Below are positions 55,196-64,000 of a stretch of 64,000 nucleotides of DNA, piece by piece. How positions within the stretch are numbered: position 1 is the first letter of the stretch; each line of letters begins with the position of its first letter. A program made the translations under genes and the position numbers. Below the pieces are notes generated by a model. It was not told where the DNA came from. It saw only the letters and a program-made list of their open reading frames with translations, and ran no database searches. The stretch is from positions 496,001 through 560,000 of the forward strand of contig NZ_NBVR01000031.1 in assembly GCF_002607735.1 (NCBI RefSeq). Reading direction: 5' to 3'. Source of the DNA: Proteus alimentorum. GTDB taxonomy: Bacteria > Pseudomonadota > Gammaproteobacteria > Enterobacterales > Enterobacteriaceae.

Positions 55196-56065
55196 TTAAG
55201 GTAATGCGACAGGTGTTATCCAAAGATAATCGGCATGAACTGAGGTAACATCACTGCCTTCTTCTGCCATTATCACGACTGTTACGTTTTCATTCGGCGC
55301 TAAATCAGCAACGTGTAAAGGTACACCCATTACTTTTGTTGCATGAAAAGAACCGGCAATTAAAAGTGCAGGTGCCGGAGCATCTAATAAACTTTTAGCC
55401 ATTGCTCGATCACGCAATTGCTGAATAACGGTCATTTTTTCTGCTTGTGTTTTATCAAGCTCACCGCCATGAGAAAGCTCGATGGTTTTTTGAATAAGTT
55501 GGCGAACAGATGGATCAGTTGAATGCATACCATCAATAATAGGAGGATTTTTATACGCACTAGATATTTCACTACGATCAATATTTGCAGCGAGTAAAGG
55601 ATAATCAGCACTTAGTCCCGCTTTAACAATATTGCCATACCATTTCCAAGGCCAACCTGAATTCCATTTTAATGCAGCCATTAATCGCTCATCTCGTAGG
55701 TATTCAGAGCCTGAATAACGTTTCTTTGTGTTATCAACTAATGATTGCTGGTTTGGTGTTAACATCTCAAGTAAAACCGCGCCTTGAGGGCGTTTTTTAG
55801 GCAGTTCTGTCATTAACCAATATTCAATATCATGATGATATTGATTATCATGCTTCTCTCCAATAATCACTCGTGATTGGCTTGCTAATTGCGTTAACAG
55901 TGTCTCTGCCGTGATAGATTGCCCTGTCTGAGTATCAATAATATTTGCAGAAGTAATCATTAGTGAAGGCGTGATAGGCGCTGTTTTTTGTTCTATTGAA
56001 CTACACGCTGAAACAGTGATTAATGAAGTTAATAGCAGGATCCTTTTTGATATTGAGAAAAACAT
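55196..56065 (-). CDS. ChaN-family heme-binding lipoprotein
   Basis: A 289-residue precursor with a lipobox at TVSAC (C21). The ChaN/PhuW domain follows: RVIIGEKHDNQYHHDIEYWLM near residues 65-85, LLEMLTPNQQ near 98, WKWYG near 142, and LLIAGSFHATKVMGVPLHV near 236-254. Campylobacter ChaN and Pseudomonas PhuW bind heme, often in face-to-face pairs, and occur with heme uptake genes. It is the first gene of an operon with TonB, protease and receptor, with a 16/19 Fur box 57 nt upstream of its start. Role in heme or iron uptake is inferred. Confidence 0.85.
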   Translation of the reverse strand: MFFSISKRILLLTSLITVSACSSIEQKTAPITPSLMITSANIIDTQTGQSITAETLLTQLASQSRVIIGEKHDNQYHHDIEYWLMTELPKKRPQGAVLLEMLTPNQQSLVDNTKKRYSGSEYLRDERLMAALKWNSGWPWKWYGNIVKAGLSADYPLLAANIDRSEISSAYKNPPIIDGMHSTDPSVRQLIQKTIELSHGGELDKTQAEKMTVIQQLRDRAMAKSLLDAPAPALLIAGSFHATKVMGVPLHVADLAPNENVTVVIMAEEGSDVTSVHADYLWITPVALP

Positions 56066-56121
56066 AATTACCTTATTAGTTACTTTTACTTATCAATTTA
56101 GGCGCCCAGAATAATATTAAT

Positions 56122-56140
56122 GTTAATCATTATCAATATC
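56122..56140 (-). promoter_or_regulatory. Fur box upstream of the chaN-tonB-protease-receptor operon
   Basis: On the minus strand GATATTGATAATGATTAAC matches the 19-bp Fur consensus at 16 of 19 positions, 57 nt before the ChaN start codon. The nearby sequence (56140-56155) extends the NATWAT pattern, so Fur may bind as more than one dimer. Confidence 0.85.
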
Positions 56141-56243
56141 ATTCTGATATTAATTTGCATTTGATATCCTTAGGCTTATTAAAAATGCATAAAAAAGCGC
56201 CTTATAGAAAGGCGCTTTAGATAATTGATTGACCAGTAAACTA

Positions 56244-58526
56244 TTAACTTTGAGATTGTGCCTGAGCTTCAACTACAGCCAATGCCACCATATTCACGAT
56301 ACGACGTACTGACGCGATAGGCGTCAAAATATGGGCCGGTTTAGCAACACCCATTAATACTGGCCCTACAGTGACACCATCTGAACTAGTTACACGTAAT
56401 AAGTTATAACTAATGCGCGCGGCTTCCATTGTCGGCATCACCAGTAAGTTTGCAGAGCCTTTTAATGGGCTATCAGGCATAATGTCACGGCGAATAGATT
56501 CCACTAATGCTGCATCTGCATGCATTTCACCATCAATTTCTAATTCAGGTGCACGCTGTTTGATTATCTCTAATGCTTTTCTGAGTTTGATTGAAGATGG
56601 GCTATCAAATGAGCCGAAGCTTGAACGAGAAACCAGTGCTGCTTTTGGCTCAATACCAAAGCGACGGATAGTATCAGCAGCCATAATCGTAATATCTGCG
56701 AGTTGTTCTGCGGTCGGATCTTCATTGACGTAAGTGTCTGTAATAAAGGTGTTACCACTTGGCAATAACAGTGCATTCATTGCCCCTGCGGTTTCCATTC
56801 CTTCACGTAAGCCAAACACATTTTTATAGATTTCAAAATGTTCAGAATAGCTACCCACAGTACCACAAATCAAACCATCTGCTTCACCTCTGCGAACCAT
56901 AATGGCACCAATAAGTGTTGGATTACCGATCATTGCACGGCGAGCTTGCTCTTGTGATACACCACGACGTTTCATGATTTGGTGATATTCTTGCCAATAC
57001 TCTTTGAAACGTGGATCGTTTTCATTATTCACCACTTCAAAGTCTTTACCGGCTTTAATATGTAAACCCATTTTCTGAATACGCATTTCAATCACACTAG
57101 GGCGACCGATTAAGATAGGTGTGGCTAACCCTAATGTGACTAATTCTTGTGTTGCATGCAGTACGCGGTTTTCTTCCCCTTCTGCTAACACAATACGTTT
57201 TTTCTCTTTTTTCGCTTGAGAGAAAATAGGTTTCATAAATAAGTTCGTTTTATAAACAAACTCATTAAGGTGTTCGATATAAGCAGAAAAATCTTCGATT
57301 GGACGTGTTGCAACACCGGAATCCATCGCCGCTTTTGCAACTGCTGGCGCAATTTTCACAATTAAACGTGGATCAAACGGTTTTGGAATAATGTATTCAG
57401 GGCCAAAAGAGAGCTCCTGATCACCATAAGCAGAAGCAACTTCTTCGTTTTGTTCAGCGAGTGCTAATTCTGCAATAGCATGAACACAAGCAAGTTTCAT
57501 CTCTTCATTAATGGCTGTCGCACCAACGTCTAATGCGCCACGGAAGATGAATGGGAAACACAATACGTTATTAACCTGATTTGGGTAGTCAGAACGTCCT
57601 GTACAGATAATCGCATCTGAACGAACGGCTTTCGCTAATGGTGGTAAAATTTCAGGTTCTGGATTTGCAAGCGCGAGAATAAGTGGATCGCGTGCCATTT
57701 TTTTGACCATTTCTTGCGTTAATACGCCAGGCCCAGAACAACCTAAGAAAATATCAGCATTATTAATAACATCATCTAATGTACGAGTACCATTATCTTC
57801 AATCGCATAAGCAGCTTTGGTTTCTGCCATATTAGCTTCACGGCCGCGATAAATAACCCCTTTAGAGTCACATACAGTAATGTTTTCGCGTGTTAGCCCT
57901 AAAGCAACTAATAAGTTCATGCAAGCAATAGACGCGGCACCCGCGCCTGATACCACTAATTTTACTTTGCTAATCTCTTTTTTAATAATGCGTAACCCAT
58001 TGAGAATAGCGGCTGTAGAGATAATCGCTGTACCATGCTGATCATCATGGAATACAGGAATATTCATTTTCTCACGCAGTTTTTTCTCAATATAGAAACA
58101 CTCTGGGGCTTTAATATCTTCGAGGTTAATACCACCAAATGTTGGCTCTAATGATGCGATAATATCAACGAGTTTGTCAGGATCTGTTTCATTGACTTCA
58201 ATGTCAAAAACATCAACGCCAGAAAACTTCTTAAACAAAACGCCTTTACCTTCCATCACAGGCTTACCTGCTAAGGCACCGATATTTCCCAGTCCAAGTA
58301 CCGCAGTACCATTTGAGATCACTGCTACAAGATTACCTTTAGCTGTGTAGCGATAAGCAGCCAGAGGATCTGCGGCAATTTCTAAACAAGGAGCAGCGAC
58401 GCCCGGGGAGTAAGCTAATGCTAAATCACGTTGGGTGATGAGTGGTTTTGTCGGAGTTACTGTGATTTTGCCTGGTACGGGAAATTCATGAAAATCTAGA
58501 GCGCTTTGTTTTAATTTGTCTTCCAT
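56244..58526 (-). CDS. maeB: NADP-dependent malic enzyme (with phosphotransacetylase-like domain)
   Basis: A 760-residue enzyme, close to E. coli MaeB (759). Residues 1-430 form the malic enzyme part, with [11 protein letters not shown], the metal-binding [10 protein letters not shown] and the NADP motif [16 protein letters not shown]. Residues 430-760 are a phosphotransacetylase-like domain that binds acetyl-CoA and regulates the enzyme. It decarboxylates malate to pyruvate with NADPH formation. ATG 58526 is chosen because AAGGA lies 7 nt upstream and the N-terminus [16 protein letters not shown] matches E. coli; the open frame begins at 58532, only 1 nt from the SD. Monocistronic. Confidence 0.97.
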   Translation of the reverse strand: MEDKLKQSALDFHEFPVPGKITVTPTKPLITQRDLALAYSPGVAAPCLEIAADPLAAYRYTAKGNLVAVISNGTAVLGLGNIGALAGKPVMEGKGVLFKKFSGVDVFDIEVNETDPDKLVDIIASLEPTFGGINLEDIKAPECFYIEKKLREKMNIPVFHDDQHGTAIISTAAILNGLRIIKKEISKVKLVVSGAGAASIACMNLLVALGLTRENITVCDSKGVIYRGREANMAETKAAYAIEDNGTRTLDDVINNADIFLGCSGPGVLTQEMVKKMARDPLILALANPEPEILPPLAKAVRSDAIICTGRSDYPNQVNNVLCFPFIFRGALDVGATAINEEMKLACVHAIAELALAEQNEEVASAYGDQELSFGPEYIIPKPFDPRLIVKIAPAVAKAAMDSGVATRPIEDFSAYIEHLNEFVYKTNLFMKPIFSQAKKEKKRIVLAEGEENRVLHATQELVTLGLATPILIGRPSVIEMRIQKMGLHIKAGKDFEVVNNENDPRFKEYWQEYHQIMKRRGVSQEQARRAMIGNPTLIGAIMVRRGEADGLICGTVGSYSEHFEIYKNVFGLREGMETAGAMNALLLPSGNTFITDTYVNEDPTAEQLADITIMAADTIRRFGIEPKAALVSRSSFGSFDSPSSIKLRKALEIIKQRAPELEIDGEMHADAALVESIRRDIMPDSPLKGSANLLVMPTMEAARISYNLLRVTSSDGVTVGPVLMGVAKPAHILTPIASVRRIVNMVALAVVEAQAQSQS

Positions 58527-59082
58527 CTTCATATCCTTTGTATCAATAGGGTAAGGGCTTCGTTAGTATAATGGTAATGGAGCGTTAAATCATGACGACT
58601 CCGACACTTTTTTCAAATTAGTAAACAAGATTTATTATAAACAATTAATACCTAGTTATAGGTATATTATTAACGCTATTTAATTTCATCAGTGTAATAA
58701 ACTCGAACAGAAAAAAGACAATATTTGTTTATTATTTACCAGATATTAAATTAACATTTAAAATAATTAAAATTTTTATATAGTTTAAAAAAACAATAAC
58801 TATTTTCACTTGTTGATTAGTTTTAATATAGTCTCTCTCCCACACAACTCATTGTAACTATAAAGATTTTATAGAATTAGATTTTTTGTTAGTCTTTTTG
58901 GTTATTTTCTTTTTTACCCGTAACAATAATTGGTGTAATATTGCCAACCGTCAATTTTATTTTCTTATTATTTTAATAAGATGTCTGATTCTAATTTTTA
59001 TTCCTCATTTGGAATTTACTTTTTTATTTTCTGCTATTGGAAAGATTACGCACATTATTATTTTTTTTTAGGGAGAGGGGTT
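58527..59082. other. Long AT-rich intergenic region between maeB and narP
   Basis: 556 nt without a credible gene; short frames in it are AT-rich and lack an RBS. It should contain the divergent promoters of maeB and narP. The very AT-rich core (58620-58800) could be an H-NS target. No specific site was recognised. Confidence 0.5.
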
Positions 59083-59706
59083 ATGCCTAGCTACTCAATT
59101 ATGATAGTGGATGATCACCCTATCATGAGATATGGATTACGGCTATTGTTAGAAAAAGACAAGGATTTTGTCGTAGTAAGCGAAAGTGGCAATGCTCAAG
59201 AGGCTGTAACCGCTGCAAAACAGTTAAATCCAGATTTAATTATGATGGATTTAAATCTACAAGGCCGTTCAGGTATTGATATTATTCGAACACTTCGTCG
59301 CTCTGGTTTAACATCTTATGTTCTTGTTTTATCCGTTTCTGATTCACGTAATGATGTTTATGCTGCGTTGGATGCAGGCGCAAACGGTTATCTTTTAAAA
59401 GAGTGTGAGTTAGACATGCTATTACTTAGCCTACGCAAAGCGGCTGTTGGACATCCAGTCTATAGTGAGCGAGTGTGGCAATATATTCAGCTTAGGCAAA
59501 ACTATTCTGATCCACTTTCAGCGTTGACTAAAAGAGAGTTGGATGTTCTTCATGAAGTGTCTGTTGGAATGAAAAATAAGCAAATTGCTGAGAATTTATT
59601 TATTTCTGAAGAAACAGTGAAAGTTCATATTCGTAATATTTTAAAGAAACTGCAAGTCACTTCCCGTTTAGCTGCCAGTCTTATTCTTATTAAGCATCAG
59701 TACTAA
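59083..59706 (+). CDS. narP: Nitrate/nitrite response regulator NarP
   Basis: A 207-residue LuxR-type response regulator. The receiver is intact: acidic pair in IMIVDDHPIMR, phosphoacceptor in LIMMDLNLQGRSG (about D57), T/S in VLSVSD and the lysine in GYLLKECE. The HTH starts LTKRELDVLHEV and contains EETVKVHIRNILKKL. It follows E. coli NarP rather than NarL in ENLFISEETVKVH and in overall length. It is phosphorylated by NarX/NarQ-type sensors, not found here. Start 59083 gives the family N-terminus MPSYSIMIVDDHP and has GGGAGAGGGG just upstream; the open frame back to 58981 is leader. No sensor kinase gene adjoins. Confidence 0.93.
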   Translation: MPSYSIMIVDDHPIMRYGLRLLLEKDKDFVVVSESGNAQEAVTAAKQLNPDLIMMDLNLQGRSGIDIIRTLRRSGLTSYVLVLSVSDSRNDVYAALDAGANGYLLKECELDMLLLSLRKAAVGHPVYSERVWQYIQLRQNYSDPLSALTKRELDVLHEVSVGMKNKQIAENLFISEETVKVHIRNILKKLQVTSRLAASLILIKHQY

Positions 59707-59712
59707 ACGTTT

Positions 59713-59735
59713 TACCCCGACACTAGGTCGGGGTA
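59713..59735. terminator. GC-rich stem-loop after narP
   Basis: TACCCCGAC with GTCGGGGTA (9-bp perfect, 5-nt loop), 6 nt after the narP stop. T tracts on both sides are short, so termination is probable but not certain. Confidence 0.7.
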
Positions 59736-59785
59736 ATAAGATATATCGCTTTAATATTCCATTTAAGTCTATATCAAGTCATTTA

Positions 59786-60346
59786 TTACTCAATAGGTAC
59801 TGGATAACTCAAGACTTTAAAATGGTTATCGGGTAATTTTTCGATATTTAGCTGATACAGCTCTCGATTTATTCCATTAATCACAATATCGAGTTCGCTA
59901 AAGGCGGATTGTATTTCTTCATTGGTTGCCCATGAAGGAATGCCTCTCACACCATAATAGAAATAGATTTTACTTTTACCTGAGTCTATTGGCTGGATTT
60001 CTTTTATCTGACTAATGAAAAGGTGACCATAGCAGAAGTCTTGATAAGGTTGCCAAGCTTTACGCCCTTTTTCACTAAGATTAAACACCCACTCTTCTCC
60101 ATTTGCGGTTTGTTCAATCAATCCAGCTTCGACTAATGCATGCATTCTTTCTAATACCCATGGTGCATCATCTTCATTGCTGTACACAGGCCATTTCCCT
60201 TCGCCCAAACACAATAAATAATCACTGTTAAAAAAGGCCTCTAAGGCTATTTTATACTCATCAACTTTTCGGCTGTCTTTTTCTTCGTCAGCCCAGCTAA
60301 AAGAAGAGAGTAAAAGCAATATAAGACTCAGTGAAATACTTTTCAT
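59786..60346 (-). CDS. Exported protein of unknown function
   Basis: A 186-residue precursor starting at ATG 60346, with a signal peptide (MKSISLSLILLLLSSFSWA, cleavage before DEEK). The mature part has two cysteines (LLCLGEGKWP and DFCYGHLF) and a HALVEAGLIEQTANGEEWVFNLSEKGRKAW segment like a winged helix. I do not recognise the family with confidence. It is convergent with narP and divergent from yffB. The frame also allows an upstream TTG start, which has no better RBS. Confidence 0.68.
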   Translation of the reverse strand: MKSISLSLILLLLSSFSWADEEKDSRKVDEYKIALEAFFNSDYLLCLGEGKWPVYSNEDDAPWVLERMHALVEAGLIEQTANGEEWVFNLSEKGRKAWQPYQDFCYGHLFISQIKEIQPIDSGKSKIYFYYGVRGIPSWATNEEIQSAFSELDIVINGINRELYQLNIEKLPDNHFKVLSYPVPIE

Positions 60347-60552
60347 ATTTTCTTTTACCAACGGAAATCTTTATTCGTATTTGTATTACTCTACGCTACA
60401 CAATTCGTTACACTAACGTGACAGTTTAATATCCGATATATTTTATAATGTAAATAGGATTTTTCACTACAACAAAAGCTGTTATTTTGGAATTGTATAA
60501 CACTCATTCTCATCAATACTAATATTACGTATTGTCATATAAGGAAAATATC

Positions 60553-60924
60553 ATGTCCACGACAAACCTGACATATACCATGTACGGCATAAAAAATTGC
60601 GATACCATCAAAAAAGCACGTAAATGGTTAGATGATAATCATATTCCTTACGCGTTTCATGATTACCGCAAAGAGGGTTTGACGGAAGCATTATTACGCA
60701 CCTTTACAGAAAATTTAGATTGGCAGACACTTGTGAATAAAAGAGGAACAACTTGGCGTCAATTATCAGATGAAGAAAAAAACGCAATCACCAATGTTGC
60801 CTCGGCAATTTCACTGATGTTAGATAAACCATCCATCATTAAACGCCCTATTCTTGTGTCATCAGACAACCGCTTTATTGTTGGTTTTGATGTCAATCAT
60901 TATTCGACTTTTACAGGAGCCTAA
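60553..60924 (+). CDS. yffB: ArsC/Spx-family protein YffB
   Basis: A 123-residue thioredoxin-fold protein. The single conserved cysteine is in [17 protein letters not shown] (about C19), and RGTTWRQL and KRPIL are family motifs. Like E. coli YffB it belongs to the arsenate reductase/Spx family, but arsenate reduction is not established; a glutathione-related thiol reaction is likely. ATG 60553 has AAGGAA about 7 nt upstream. It lies 5 nt ahead of dapE, the arrangement of E. coli. Confidence 0.92.
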   Translation: MSTTNLTYTMYGIKNCDTIKKARKWLDDNHIPYAFHDYRKEGLTEALLRTFTENLDWQTLVNKRGTTWRQLSDEEKNAITNVASAISLMLDKPSIIKRPILVSSDNRFIVGFDVNHYSTFTGA

Positions 60925-60929
60925 TTTTT

Positions 60930-62060
60930 ATGTCCTGTCCTGTTATTGAGCTTGCACAACAACTGATTTCTCGTCCATCAATCAGCCCTGATGATCAAGG
61001 TTGTCAGCAATTGATTATCGATAGGCTAGCCCCCCTTGGTTTTACTATTGAAAGAATGCCTTTTGGTGAAACTGAAAATCTCTGGGCTTGCCGTGGTGGC
61101 GAAGGGGAAACGCTGGCTTTTGCAGGCCATACTGATGTTGTACCAACAGGTGATCCTAATTTGTGGGATAACCCACCTTTTGAACCATCTATTCGTGATG
61201 GTATGTTATATGGGCGTGGCGCGGCAGATATGAAAGGCTCGCTTGCTGCCATGATTGTCGCGGCTGAGCGTTTTGTTCGCGCTTATCCTGATCACCGTGG
61301 GCGACTTGCTTTTTTAATTACATCAGATGAAGAAGCTAAAGCTGCAGATGGTACGGTTAAAGTCGTACAATCTTTAATGTCGCGTGGCGAACGCCTTGAT
61401 TATTGCCTTGTTGGTGAACCGTCAAGCCAACATCATTTAGGTGATATGGTAAAAAATGGTCGTCGTGGCTCAATAACAGCAAATTTAATTATTCAAGGTG
61501 TACAAGGCCATGTTGCTTATCCTCACCTTGCAGAAAATCCGATTCATCTTGCTTCTCCTTTTATCCAAGAGCTTGTTAATACTGTTTGGGATGAAGGTAA
61601 CGAGTTTTTCCCAGCGACCACAATGCAAATTGCCAATATTCATGCCGGTACGGGCAGTAATAATGTGATCCCCGGGGAGCTGTTTATTCAATTTAATTTC
61701 CGCTTTAGTACTGCCATTACAGATGAAGAAATTCGCCAACGTACAGAAGCGTTATTACAAAAGCACCAACTTCGTTATCAGTTGGAATGGTCTTTATCTG
61801 GTCAGCCTTTTATTACTGGACAAGGAAAATTACTTGAAGCTGTCCGTTACTCCATTAAACATTACACCAATTTAGAGCCAGAACTCTCCACCAGTGGGGG
61901 TACTTCTGATGGTCGATTTATTGCTCAAATGGGAGCGCAAGTTGTCGAATTAGGTCCTGTTAACGCAACAATTCATAAAGTTAATGAGTGCGTTAATGCA
62001 GCGGATTTACAACAGCTTAGCCGAATTTATCAGCGGGTTATGGAGCAACTTATTTTATGA
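60930..62060 (+). CDS. dapE: Succinyl-diaminopimelate desuccinylase
   Basis: A 376-residue M20 metallohydrolase of the lysine/diaminopimelate pathway, which removes succinate from N-succinyl-LL-DAP. The zinc ligands are in [12 protein letters not shown] (about H67), [10 protein letters not shown] (D100), [11 protein letters not shown] (E134-E135) and the C-terminal NATIHKVNE. The length equals E. coli DapE. The second gene of a yffB-dapE-peptidase operon: 5 nt after yffB, and its stop overlaps the next start by 4 nt (ATGA). Confidence 0.97.
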   Translation: MSCPVIELAQQLISRPSISPDDQGCQQLIIDRLAPLGFTIERMPFGETENLWACRGGEGETLAFAGHTDVVPTGDPNLWDNPPFEPSIRDGMLYGRGAADMKGSLAAMIVAAERFVRAYPDHRGRLAFLITSDEEAKAADGTVKVVQSLMSRGERLDYCLVGEPSSQHHLGDMVKNGRRGSITANLIIQGVQGHVAYPHLAENPIHLASPFIQELVNTVWDEGNEFFPATTMQIANIHAGTGSNNVIPGELFIQFNFRFSTAITDEEIRQRTEALLQKHQLRYQLEWSLSGQPFITGQGKLLEAVRYSIKHYTNLEPELSTSGGTSDGRFIAQMGAQVVELGPVNATIHKVNECVNAADLQQLSRIYQRVMEQLIL

Positions 62061-62725
62061 TAACGCCTTTAATGCTAACTGGCCGTTCTACCGATCATTT
62101 AGTCACTTTATCCGGTCAGCATCGCTTACAATTTAATGCCACTAAGGCTTTCTTAGCATTACAACAACAAGCTACGAAAGCTGGCTTTAAATTAATGCCT
62201 GCCAGCTCTTTTCGTGATTTTAATCGCCAATTAGCAATATGGAATGGAAAATTTGAAGGTACTCGCCCTGTTTTAGATGCGCAAAGCCAGCCACTAGATA
62301 TTCATGCATTATCAGAAAGTGAACGCTGTGTCGCGATTTTGAAATGGTCAGCATTGCCCGGAGCCAGTCGGCACCATTGGGGAACTGAGATTGATATTTA
62401 CGATCCTTTTCGTTTACCTGAAGGCCAATCATTACAATTAGAACCTTGGGAATACGAAGATGGTGGCTATTTCGCAGAGCTTAATGAATGGTTAACAGAG
62501 AATATGTCAGCATATGATTTTTATCGCCCTTTTACTCATAAAGAGAGCGATATTGCTTACGAGCCATGGCATATCAGTTATTGGCCTCTTTCTCATGAAG
62601 CCTCTCTTGCTTATACACCTGATATTCTAAAATCAGTGTTAGAAGAAGAGAATATTTATGGTAACCAGTGGCTATTAGCTCACCTTGACGAGATATTTGC
62701 ACGTTACATTGTTTTGCCCGAGTAA
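62057..62725 (+). CDS. M15-family (VanY-like) D-alanyl-D-alanine carboxypeptidase
   Basis: A 222-residue zinc peptidase. The family motifs are in place: [29 protein letters not shown] (zinc His and Asp, about residues 108-120) and YEPWHISYW (catalytic Glu and zinc His, about 170-178). There is no signal peptide, so a cytoplasmic role in recycling DAP-containing or D-Ala-ended muropeptides is likely. Translational coupling to dapE (ATGA overlap) connects it with diaminopimelate and cell-wall metabolism. The exact substrate is not known. Confidence 0.88.
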   Translation: MITPLMLTGRSTDHLVTLSGQHRLQFNATKAFLALQQQATKAGFKLMPASSFRDFNRQLAIWNGKFEGTRPVLDAQSQPLDIHALSESERCVAILKWSALPGASRHHWGTEIDIYDPFRLPEGQSLQLEPWEYEDGGYFAELNEWLTENMSAYDFYRPFTHKESDIAYEPWHISYWPLSHEASLAYTPDILKSVLEEENIYGNQWLLAHLDEIFARYIVLPE

Positions 62726-62742
62726 ATTTTGCTTGAATAACA

Positions 62743-63126
62743 TTATTTTTCGTATGGGGCTTCTTGTTGATCGTTAACAGGAAGTCTCCACATAAATATC
62801 AACAAACATGCTAAGATTATCAGCAATAATATTCTGACCCAAAGCATAGACACTAACCACAGTGAAATCGCAAAGGTAATTAAGATCACTAAGATAGCTT
62901 TAGGTTTAGCCCCTTTAGGCATCGCGCGATAAGTTTGCCAATATCGTAAATAAGAACCGAACCAGGAGCGATAAAGTAACCAATAATGGAAACGCTTTGA
63001 CGAACGCGAAAAACACCATGCAGCAAGTAATAAGAAAGGTGTAGTAGGTAACACAGGCAAAATAACACCTAATGTAGCTAATCCAACACATAACCAACCT
63101 GCTATAATCAATAATATCCGTTTCAT
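62743..63126 (-). CDS. ybaN: YbaN/DUF454 family inner membrane protein
   Basis: A 127-residue protein with about three to four hydrophobic segments. It has the DUF454 blocks GLATLGVILPVLPTTPFLLLAAWCFSRSS split across residues 15-43, then HYWLL, FGSYLRYWQ and a C-terminal hydrophobic pair. The function is unknown. ATG 63126 with GGAAAAG 9 nt upstream is chosen over the TTG at 63141. In E. coli ybaN is linked to apt and priC; here it sits between dapE and ypfN, so its position is not conserved. Confidence 0.88.
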   Translation of the reverse strand: MKRILLIIAGWLCVGLATLGVILPVLPTTPFLLLAAWCFSRSSKRFHYWLLYRSWFGSYLRYWQTYRAMPKGAKPKAILVILITFAISLWLVSMLWVRILLLIILACLLIFMWRLPVNDQQEAPYEK

Positions 63127-63224
63127 GCTGTGCTTTTCCAACCTATGCTTTATTGCGTTATTTTATAGAGTAAATAAAAAAGATCCTCATTCTCAACAAC
63201 AATTTTAAAATATAAGGCTTATTT

Positions 63225-63434
63225 ATGCACTGGCTTGCTGACTATTGGTGGGTAATTTTAATTCTTTTAGTAGGAATTATTATTAACGCTATTAAAGATA
63301 TGAACAAAATCGATCCCAAGCAATTTCTTAAAAATAAGCGAAAGTTGCCTCCACATCGTGATTTTAATGATAAATGGGATGATGAAGATGATTGGCCTAA
63401 ACAAAATCAAGACAAGAAGGATGAGAATAAGTAG
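63225..63434 (+). CDS. ypfN: YpfN (UPF0370) small membrane protein
   Basis: A 69-residue protein with one N-terminal transmembrane helix ([17 protein letters not shown]) and an acidic, Lys-rich tail with the family signature [18 protein letters not shown]. Nearly the same as E. coli YpfN, including its place between dapE and tmcA. Function unknown. Its 3' end overlaps the convergent tmcA 3' end by 38 bp. Confidence 0.95.
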   Translation: MHWLADYWWVILILLVGIIINAIKDMNKIDPKQFLKNKRKLPPHRDFNDKWDDEDDWPKQNQDKKDENK

Positions 63435-64000
63435 CTAACCACTGTTGATAACGCGATGTTAATTGAGCATCTTTTTCAGCCATTAATTGTGCGCATTGCT
63501 CTCTTAATTGCTTAGTTAAGACTTTTTTTCCTGATAAAGAAAACTCAGCCACACACTGTTCAACAGACTTATTGTCCACAAAAAAAGCCATTAATAACGG
63601 ATAGTGTTGCTCATAACCGACCAAGAAGTTAGCAACACTCTCATAAACAGTAAGTGCTGGACGATGAGCAAATGCAAATCCCGCCATCATTAACCAACTG
63701 TCTTGTGGTGTAGCGGTATGATTTGGTATTAAATTATCCGCCAAGCAAAGCTTAGTTTGCTGTTTTATCTGCGGATATTGCAAAGCAAAAGCACGCAAAG
63801 ACGAGTGCAATAACTGTTCGCCTTTTTCTGTTAGTGGATAAATCGCCATCGCAGCGTAACATCCACTGCTTGCCTCTTTATGTACCCCTAAACGTACTAT
63901 TTGAAAGCCACATTGTATCCAAAACTGTGCTAACGCTTCGGTATAACCAAAACTGACTGAAATATAATCAATAGCCTGTTTTTGACTCACTTTGACAATA
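63397..64000 (-). CDS. tmcA: tRNA(Met) cytidine acetyltransferase TmcA, C-terminal part (cut by window end)
   Basis: The frame runs out of the window at 64000, so about 200 C-terminal residues are present. It contains the end of the GNAT domain ([26 protein letters not shown] and [15 protein letters not shown]), characteristic of TmcA (E. coli YpfI), followed by the helical RNA-binding tail. TmcA acetylates the wobble cytidine of elongator tRNA-Met. Its 3' end is convergent with ypfN and overlaps it by 38 bp; the gene order dapE-ypfN-tmcA matches E. coli. The apparent GTG start at 63990 is internal. Confidence 0.92.
   Translation of the reverse strand, partial: IVKVSQKQAIDYISVSFGYTEALAQFWIQCGFQIVRLGVHKEASSGCYAAMAIYPLTEKGEQLLHSSLRAFALQYPQIKQQTKLCLADNLIPNHTATPQDSWLMMAGFAFAHRPALTVYESVANFLVGYEQHYPLLMAFFVDNKSVEQCVAEFSLSGKKVLTKQLREQCAQLMAEKDAQLTSRYQQWLATYSHPSCLDFV

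Overview
The window looks like a chromosomal segment of an AT-rich enterobacterium of the order Enterobacterales, most probably Proteus (P. mirabilis or a close relative). This rests on the AT-rich composition and on many gene neighbourhoods known from E. coli: gapA-yeaD, dadA-dadX, fadR/nhaB divergent, uvrY-uvrC-pgsA-glyW-cysT-leuZ, guaB-guaA/xseA, and yffB-dapE-ypfN-tmcA. All product calls are from reading the translated sequence; no database was searched.

Layout. 1-8.2 kb: the end of gapA, yeaD, a MipA-type outer membrane protein, hypF, the D-/L-alanine catabolic pair dadA-dadX, and fadR. 8.4-12.8 kb: nhaB, dsbB, a DUF333 lipoprotein, an EmrE-type drug pump and sotB. 13-17 kb is a metal-flavoured stretch: a DUF305 periplasmic protein behind a CueR-type promoter, and a ZevA/ZevB (DUF1007 + NicO) metal-uptake pair with Zur/Fur-like sites. 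17.2-18.6 kb: glyW, cysT and five copies of tRNA-Leu(UAA), four of them in an apparently exact 257-bp tandem repeat. 18.7-26.3 kb: pgsA, uvrC, a uvrY whose receiver domain has lost its phosphorylation residues, a large DUF2339 membrane protein and a GlpX/YggF-type fructose bisphosphatase.

26.3-44.7 kb is the most accessory part. It holds a four-gene operon (HTH-ribokinase fusion, amidotransferase-like protein, YdcZ-type transporter, phosphotriesterase-family hydrolase) with a CRP-like operator. It also holds an RNA ligase translationally coupled to an HD-Pnk end-healing enzyme, a Bacillus-like glucose dehydrogenase and an orphan phage-type S24 repressor. Further on are a molybdate-type ABC transporter behind a ModE box, a SorC regulator, cutA, two overlapping RlaP/YcgL-type nucleotidyltransferases and a YrhB-like protein.

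45-64 kb: guaBA, xseA, then a Fur-boxed operon of ChaN lipoprotein, TonB protein, exported S9 oligopeptidase and TonB-dependent receptor. It ends with maeB, narP, yffB-dapE-M15 peptidase, ybaN, ypfN and the 3' part of tmcA, which is cut by the window edge.

The best candidates for under-described biology are the Rnl/HD-Pnk/RlaP set of RNA-repair-type genes, the receptor-protease-TonB-ChaN operon (architecturally like the Fus ferredoxin-import system but with a different protease family), the kinase-regulator operon, the pseudo-receiver UvrY, and the leuZ array. No insertion sequences, CRISPR arrays or rRNA genes were seen.
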